10,782 nucleotides of DNA, from contig JAFBAJ010000248.1 of the NCBI GenBank assembly GCA_019247865.1, positions 1-10,782 on the forward strand, given 5' to 3'. The notes beneath the pieces were generated by a model. It searched no databases. It was not told the DNA's origin and saw only the letters and a list, made by a program, of their open reading frames with translations. Both the position numbers and the translations under genes were made by a program. Shown here in pieces: positions 6,680 to 10,782 of the stretch (position 1 is the first letter of the stretch; every line of letters starts with the position of its first letter). Source of the DNA: Acidobacteriota bacterium. Lineage in GTDB: Bacteria > Acidobacteriota > Blastocatellia > Pyrinomonadales > Pyrinomonadaceae.

Positions 6680-7057
6680 ATGACCGACGAAGAGCGGCAG
6701 CGCCAGATGGATTTTATCGTGGAGACGCTGGCACGCATCACCGTGAGAATTGATAGGCTGGGGGAGCGTGTCGAAGGAATTGGTAAGAAGGTCGACGGCC
6801 TCGCTGCTTTACAGGCGCAGGCGGAGCTTGAGCGCAAGGCAGATGCTGTGCGTATCTCGCGAGTGGAAGAGGCTCTTGTTCAGCACTCCGAATTGTTTCA
6901 GCGGATGGTTGAGCGATTGGACGTTTCGTTCAAAAACATCTCGCAGTTGACAGAGCGTTCGAACGAGCATGACGCACGGATTGCGAATGTTGAGGATGCG
7001 ATTGTGGTGCTCAAGAATCTGCTGAATCGGAGCGGCAACGGCACGTCCGGAAGCTAG
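6680..7057 (+). CDS. Small coiled-coil protein (MTDEERQ-type)
   Basis: This is a 125-residue, charged cytoplasmic protein without a signal or membrane segment. Hydrophobic residues recur with heptad-like spacing (I20, I24, L27, V31, I34, V38, L41, L44 and again about 73-114), so most of it should be a coiled coil. The last 9 residues are Gly/Ser-rich and flexible. The opening MTDEERQRQMDFIVE is one I recall from many small unnamed proteins in Acidobacteriota and cyanobacteria; no function is known to me. A ribosome binding site GAAAGG (6663-6668) lies 11 nt upstream. It converges on lpxC with a 4-bp overlap. Amino acid patterning and the ribosome binding site support a real gene. Confidence 0.82.
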   Translation: MTDEERQRQMDFIVETLARITVRIDRLGERVEGIGKKVDGLAALQAQAELERKADAVRISRVEEALVQHSELFQRMVERLDVSFKNISQLTERSNEHDARIANVEDAIVVLKNLLNRSGNGTSGS

Positions 7058-7965
7058 GCGTGCAGTGGCTCTTTGAGATGGGCTTTGTAATCCGCGCGGG
7101 TTGAAAAATTCTGAGGCATGTCGACGATCTCCCAGGCGGAGCGTGTGCGCAGGAGTTTGGTCATGAGGGCTGCGTGCAGGATGTGGCCGCTCTTCTCGGC
7201 GCTGATGCGTCCGAGCAGCGGCATCCCCAGGAGCGCCAGGTCGCCGATGATGTCGAGAATCTTGTGACGCACGAACTCGTCTGCGAAGCGCAGCGTCGTC
7301 TCATTCAACATCCCTTCGGGCGTGAGCACGATTGCGTTGTCGAGCGAGCCGCCGCGTATGAGGTTGGCTTTTCTTAAAGCTTCGATCTCGGCCGTGAAGC
7401 CGAAAGTTCTGGCGGCGGCGATCTCGCGTCCGAAGGCTCCGTCGGTCAGGTCAAAACGAAAACGCTGCTCGCCGATCAGCGGGTGCGCGAAATCTATCAG
7501 ACAATCTATCTCGTAAGCGTCCGCGGGCTCGACGCTCAATCTTCTGTCGCCCTGCTCGACCGTCACACGCTCGCGTATGAGGAGTGCTTTACGCGCCAGC
7601 GGCTGTTCGACCAACCCCGCGCCCTCGATCATCTCGATAAAGGCTTCGGACGAGCCGTCCATGATCGGCAGCTCCAGGTTATCCACTTCGATAAAAGCAT
7701 TGTCCACCTGCATCCCGCGCAGGGCTGCGAGCAGATGCTCGACCGTCGAGAGCATGACGCCCGTACGCATCAGCGTCGTCGCGTAGCTGCAATGCGCGAT
7801 GAACTCGACGCTCGCCGGAATCTCGAAGCCGCCGAGGTCTGTGCGCCGGAAGATGTAACCGGTATCGGGCGGGGCGGGCACGAGCCGCAACTGCACCGGC
7901 ACAGCCGTGTGCAGACCGATGCCGCTTGTTTCCGCGGGTGAGGCGAGTGTCGTCTGTTTAATCAA
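7054..7965 (-). CDS. lpxC: UDP-3-O-acyl-N-acetylglucosamine deacetylase LpxC
   Basis: This Zn-dependent cytosolic enzyme removes the acetyl group from UDP-3-O-acyl-GlcNAc, the committed step of lipid A synthesis. At 303 residues it is the usual length. The zinc ligands and catalytic residues are all visible: STVEHLLAAL (73-82) with Glu76 and His77, FVRHKILDIIGD (231-242) with His234 and Asp238, KSGHILHAAL (258-267) with His261, and AARTFGF (184-190) with Thr187. This ordering matches the well-studied Aquifex enzyme. Also present are SGIGLHT (14-20) and LPIMDGSSEAF (99-109). The start is TTG (7965), supported by GGAG 8 nt upstream and by the family N-terminus (KQTTLASPAETSGIGLH). The gene is single, convergent with the coiled-coil gene and divergent from the large repeat protein. 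With kdsD in the same window, it indicates a lipid A/Kdo type outer membrane. Confidence 0.97.
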   Translation of the reverse strand: MIKQTTLASPAETSGIGLHTAVPVQLRLVPAPPDTGYIFRRTDLGGFEIPASVEFIAHCSYATTLMRTGVMLSTVEHLLAALRGMQVDNAFIEVDNLELPIMDGSSEAFIEMIEGAGLVEQPLARKALLIRERVTVEQGDRRLSVEPADAYEIDCLIDFAHPLIGEQRFRFDLTDGAFGREIAAARTFGFTAEIEALRKANLIRGGSLDNAIVLTPEGMLNETTLRFADEFVRHKILDIIGDLALLGMPLLGRISAEKSGHILHAALMTKLLRTRSAWEIVDMPQNFSTRADYKAHLKEPLHA

Positions 7966-7973
7966 AAGTAGGT

Positions 7974-7977
7974 CTCC
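7974..7977 (-). promoter_or_regulatory. Shine-Dalgarno selecting the lpxC TTG start
   Basis: The minus strand reads GGAGA ending 8 nt before TTG at 7965. The nearest upstream ATG (7988) is out of frame and opens an 8-codon reading frame (MKDAETYF) whose stop TGA overlaps the TTG as TTGA. No in-frame ATG lies close upstream, so TTG is the best start. Confidence 0.65.
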
Positions 7978-8146
7978 GCATCTTTCATCCCAATCGTCCG
8001 ATCAACACATCACACATGGCAAAGCTCATGCCGCGCGCAGCTCTCGCTGAATGCGCGTAAAAACTCAGAGTCTGATGGGCGTGTGTTGCCGAAAGACGAC
8101 GCTCGACAGCGAAACCTGCGGCATCCGCGCCACAAAAATCTAAAGA

Positions 8147-8174
8147 TTGACAATTATTATTTTTTGATTATGAT
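8147..8174 (+). promoter_or_regulatory. Strong sigma-70-type promoter for the large secreted repeat protein
   Basis: An exact TTGACA (8147-8152) is followed after 16 nt by TATGAT (8169-8174, one mismatch to TATAAT), in an AT-rich island that stands out from the GC-rich surroundings. Transcription would start near 8181, giving a leader of about 72 nt. The leader includes AGGAG (8236-8240) and a closer AGGAAAG before the ATG at 8253. The rest of the lpxC-to-8253 spacer (about 7989-8146) shows nothing I can name. Confidence 0.7.
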
Positions 8175-8252
8175 TGCCGTACCCAGCCAAAGATATATTC
8201 CCCCGTCTGTCTTTTCAATCGGTCTTTCCCTGTTCAGGAGATAGGAAAGCTC

Positions 8253-10772
8253 ATGCCCAGGAAATATCTCGTGGCCGGTTTTATGCTGGCTCTCGCGCTC
8301 CTTATCATTCGTTCAAACTCGGCTTCGATGCAAACGACGGATGCCGCCTCTGCTCCGCAAGCGTCCGTCAGCATCACGTATCCGGCTAACAACTCAAACA
8401 TCAACGTGCCCACCAACATCTTCGTCAGCGCGGATGTCACGGGTGGCGGCAACATCAGCCGCGTGGACTTCTTTGCGAACGATATGCTGATCGGGTCGGA
8501 CACCTCCGCGCCCTATTTCATCGTGTGGAACGATCCGTTCGTCACTACCTACAACATCACTGCGGTGGCGGTGGACAGCGGCGGCGGGCAGTCTCCTTCG
8601 CAGCCCATCACCATCACGACGACTTATCCGGGCTCGCTCTATCCGCTCCCGATTCCGGGGCCGACGCTGCTCAGTCCGACCGAGGGCTCGACCTTCACCT
8701 CGCTGACGGACATCACGCTCAGCTCAACGCGTTCGCAGACGCAATACACGGTCGCGCGCGTGGAGTTTTACGACAACACGACGCTCATCGGCAGCGACAC
8801 GACCGAGCCGTACAGCATCGTCTGGCAAAATGCCCCGCCGGGAACCCATTCGATCACGGCGCGGACGGTGGTCACGACCGGCGCGCGCGCCTCTTCGCGT
8901 CCGGCAGACATTCGTATCATCCCCAGCAATGCCGCCGCCATCACCCTCGGCGATCTGACTCCGGCCTCGCCTTATCCATCGAGCATCCAGATCAACGGGC
9001 TGACCGGCAGCGTGAGCTCGCTCAGTCTGACGCTCCAGAACCTGAGCCACACTGCGCCGGACGACATAGACCTCCTGCTGGTCGCGCCGAACGGGCGGAG
9101 CGTGCTGCTGATGTCGGATGTCGGCGGCACGGTTCCGATCAGCAATCTCACGCTGACGATTGACGGCGCATCTTCCAATCCGATGCCGGACGACGGGCCG
9201 CTGACATCCGGCACATACAGGCCGACCAACTATGGCGGCGGCGACAGTTTCCCGGCTCCGGCTCCGGCGAACGCTCCACAGTTCGTGAATCTCTCAGACC
9301 TCAACGGCTCGAACCCGAACGGGACGTGGAGCCTGTACGCGGTGGATGACGAGGGCAATAATGTCGGCAGCATCAGCGGCGGGTGGGGGCTCATCATCAA
9401 CACTTCGACCACCATCTGCGGCTTCAACATCACGCCGACGCAGCAGGTCTTTCCGCACACGGGCGGGACGGGCACGATTGACCTGAGCGCAACTTTCGCG
9501 AGCTGCGACTGGTCTGCTTCGAGTCAGTCGAGTTTTCTTACGATCACTTCCGGCCTGACCGGGACGGGCTCCGGCGTCGTCAGCTTCACGGTCGCGCCCA
9601 ACATGGGAGCCGCGCGGACCGGAAGAATGACCGTCGCGGGACGCACCTTCTCCGTGCAGCAGGGCTCAGGTTGCCCGTTCGCTCTGAGCCAGGAGACGTT
9701 GCAGGTCAGCGGCGCGGGCGGCGCTCTGAGCGTCGGCGTCAGCGCGGCCGGAATCTGCGGCTGGAACGCGACGACGGGCGAAGACTGGATCACGATCAAT
9801 GCCGGCAGCGGAACCGGAGACGGGACGGTTGGATTGACCATCGCGCCGAACTCGACCGGCAACCCGCGCACGGGCACAGTCATGATCGGCGCGCGCACGT
9901 TGACCATCAACCAGTCTGCGACGACCACTCCCGTCAGCCATGCTCCGTTCGACTTCGACGCGGACGGCAAGACTGACATCGGCGTCTACAGACCGAGCGA
10001 AGGCAACTGGTATCAACTGCTGAGCCTGAACAATGTGTTCCGGCAGACTCCTTTCGGCAACGGCACGGATCGCCTGATGCCCGCCGATTTTGACGCGGAC
10101 GGCAGAGCGGACATCTGCGTCTGGCGGCCTGAGACTGGAACCTGGCATCTCCTGCAAAGCTCTGACGGCGCATACGTCGCGCGCACCTTCGGGACGAGCG
10201 GCGACATTCCGGTCGCCAGAGATTTCGACGGCGACGGCAAAGCAGACCTGACTGTCTTCCGCCCGTCCAGCGGCGGCTGGTACATCCTGCAAAGTTCGGA
10301 CGGCAACCTTCGTGCGCAGCAGTTCGGGGCGAATGGAGATCAGCCCGTCGCGGCAGATTTCGACGGTGACGGCAAAGCAGACCTCGCTGTCTTTCGTCCG
10401 TCGAACGGCGGCTGGTATGTCCTCAGAAGCTCCGACGGCGCGTTCTTCGCCCAAAACTTCGGCGCGAGCGGCGACCGCGCTGTGACGAGCGATTACGACG
10501 GCGACGGGAAATCCGATGTCGCGGTCTTTCGCGCGGACGGCACTTGGTATATCTGGCAGAGCGCGTCTCAAACTCTGCGCGCGCAGCCCTTCGGCGCGAG
10601 CGGAGACGTGCCTGCGCCGGGAGATTATGACGGCGATGCTCATGCAGACCTCGCCGTCTTCCGCCCCGCGACGGGAACCTGGTACATCCTCAGAAGCACG
10701 AACGGCGCGCTCGACGGGCAGCAGTTCGGAGCCAACGGCGATGTGCCGCTGCCGTCAGCTTACGTGCCGTAA
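8253..10772 (+). CDS. Large secreted protein: two Ig-like domains, P-domain-like module, two BACON domains, six FG-GAP/VCBS-type repeats
   Basis: This is an 839-residue exported protein. The signal peptide is at 1-24 (R3, K4, hydrophobic 6-19, cleavage near SNSA|SM). Two bacterial Ig-like domains follow at about 38-122 and 136-223, both with the VxFxxxxxLIGSDTxxPYxIVW pattern. A proprotein-convertase P-domain-like module lies at about 228-385 (SHTAPDDIDLLLVAPNG, 265-281; NGTWSLYAVDD, 356-366). Two BACON-type domains follow at 389-470 and 474-554, each with a Cys pair and a Cys-x-Trp motif (C418-W420, C502-W504). Six Asp-loop repeats start near residues 569, 614, 659, 704, 749 and 793, at a 45-residue period. 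The last loop (DYDGDAHAD) has lost its Gly and may bind Ca2+ poorly. There is no catalytic domain, no C-terminal anchor and no visible sorting signal. Its role is likely extracellular adhesion or carbohydrate/protein binding, which is inference only. It has the best promoter in the window and ends 10 nt before the window edge. Confidence 0.92.
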   Translation: MPRKYLVAGFMLALALLIIRSNSASMQTTDAASAPQASVSITYPANNSNINVPTNIFVSADVTGGGNISRVDFFANDMLIGSDTSAPYFIVWNDPFVTTYNITAVAVDSGGGQSPSQPITITTTYPGSLYPLPIPGPTLLSPTEGSTFTSLTDITLSSTRSQTQYTVARVEFYDNTTLIGSDTTEPYSIVWQNAPPGTHSITARTVVTTGARASSRPADIRIIPSNAAAITLGDLTPASPYPSSIQINGLTGSVSSLSLTLQNLSHTAPDDIDLLLVAPNGRSVLLMSDVGGTVPISNLTLTIDGASSNPMPDDGPLTSGTYRPTNYGGGDSFPAPAPANAPQFVNLSDLNGSNPNGTWSLYAVDDEGNNVGSISGGWGLIINTSTTICGFNITPTQQVFPHTGGTGTIDLSATFASCDWSASSQSSFLTITSGLTGTGSGVVSFTVAPNMGAARTGRMTVAGRTFSVQQGSGCPFALSQETLQVSGAGGALSVGVSAAGICGWNATTGEDWITINAGSGTGDGTVGLTIAPNSTGNPRTGTVMIGARTLTINQSATTTPVSHAPFDFDADGKTDIGVYRPSEGNWYQLLSLNNVFRQTPFGNGTDRLMPADFDADGRADICVWRPETGTWHLLQSSDGAYVARTFGTSGDIPVARDFDGDGKADLTVFRPSSGGWYILQSSDGNLRAQQFGANGDQPVAADFDGDGKADLAVFRPSNGGWYVLRSSDGAFFAQNFGASGDRAVTSDYDGDGKSDVAVFRADGTWYIWQSASQTLRAQPFGASGDVPAPGDYDGDAHADLAVFRPATGTWYILRSTNGALDGQQFGANGDVPLPSAYVP
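9951..10748 (+). repeat. Coding tandem array, six units of about 45 codons
   Basis: This is the DNA for residues 567-832 of the large secreted protein. Units 3 and 4 (starting near 10221 and 10356) are strikingly similar at the nucleotide level, for example GACGGCAAAGCAGACCT in both, which suggests recent duplication within the array. The unit type is the same as that of the minus-strand array at 3371-4201. Confidence 0.8.
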
Positions 10773-10782
10773 AAAGCAGTTT

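Noticed and set aside
7989..8146. GC-rich spacer between lpxC and the promoter at 8147, considered for an RNA gene or riboswitch
   Set aside because: Only short, imperfect complementarities are visible (for example CGCGC/GCGCG near 8034-8057) and nothing matches an RNA family I know.
9666..10643. Minus-strand 325-codon frame within the repeat-protein gene
   Set aside because: It is antisense to the repeat array. Its own apparent periodicity (recurring AVEISGD- and PEDIPAA-like segments) is the reverse reading of the Asp-loop repeats.
1..10782. CRISPR arrays, tRNA/rRNA genes, transposases, prophage genes and toxin-antitoxin pairs
   Set aside because: I looked on both strands and saw no regularly spaced direct repeats outside coding arrays, no recognisable RNA gene and no integrase, transposase or phage-like protein. 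The 45-codon periodic repeats are protein-coding, not CRISPR.

Overview
The window is a GC-rich bacterial chromosome segment, probably from an Acidobacteriota-like Gram-negative (a Blastocatellia-type lineage is my best guess). An LPS-type outer membrane is implied by lpxC (lipid A) and kdsD (Kdo precursor). Two large secreted proteins built on Asp-rich FG-GAP/VCBS-type repeats, a CHRD domain, paired BACON domains, a small MTDEERQ-type coiled-coil protein and several dispersed short repeats fit soil Acidobacteriota. This taxonomic call is inference: there is no rRNA or other phylogenetic marker I could align.

Layout. (1) 1-2118, minus strand: tsaD (tRNA t6A synthesis), followed 5 nt later by an exported PQQ-type glucose/sorbosone dehydrogenase that runs off the left edge. 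A 19-bp inverted repeat lies inside the dehydrogenase's signal-peptide codons. (2) 2276-3259, plus strand: an exported alpha/beta hydrolase. (3) 3276-3360: a nested 26-bp inverted repeat between convergent genes that looks like a bidirectional terminator. (4) 3368-4648, minus strand: a secreted CHRD protein with six FG-GAP-type repeats. (5) 4843-6610, plus strand: kdsD, then an unrecognised lipoprotein or periplasmic protein 31 nt downstream. (6) 6680-7057, plus strand: a small coiled-coil protein. It converges on lpxC (7054-7965, minus strand), and the two genes share a CTAG that is the stop on both strands. (7) 8253-10772, plus strand: an 839-residue secreted protein (two Ig-like domains, a P-domain-like module, two BACON domains and six FG-GAP-type repeats) behind the best promoter in the window.

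Functionally this is a mixed chromosomal region. There are two housekeeping/envelope genes (kdsD and lpxC), tRNA modification (tsaD), and a high share of exported proteins: five of the nine genes have a signal sequence. I see no phage, transposase, CRISPR, toxin-antitoxin or biosynthetic cluster, and no clear sign of an undescribed multi-gene system.

The most interesting structure is the set of short dispersed-type repeats. Two of the three lie over the start region of an exported-protein gene, where they may supply signal-peptide codons or a ribosome binding site. The third looks like a terminator. Also notable are the two repeat proteins with the same six-unit module but different N-terminal heads.
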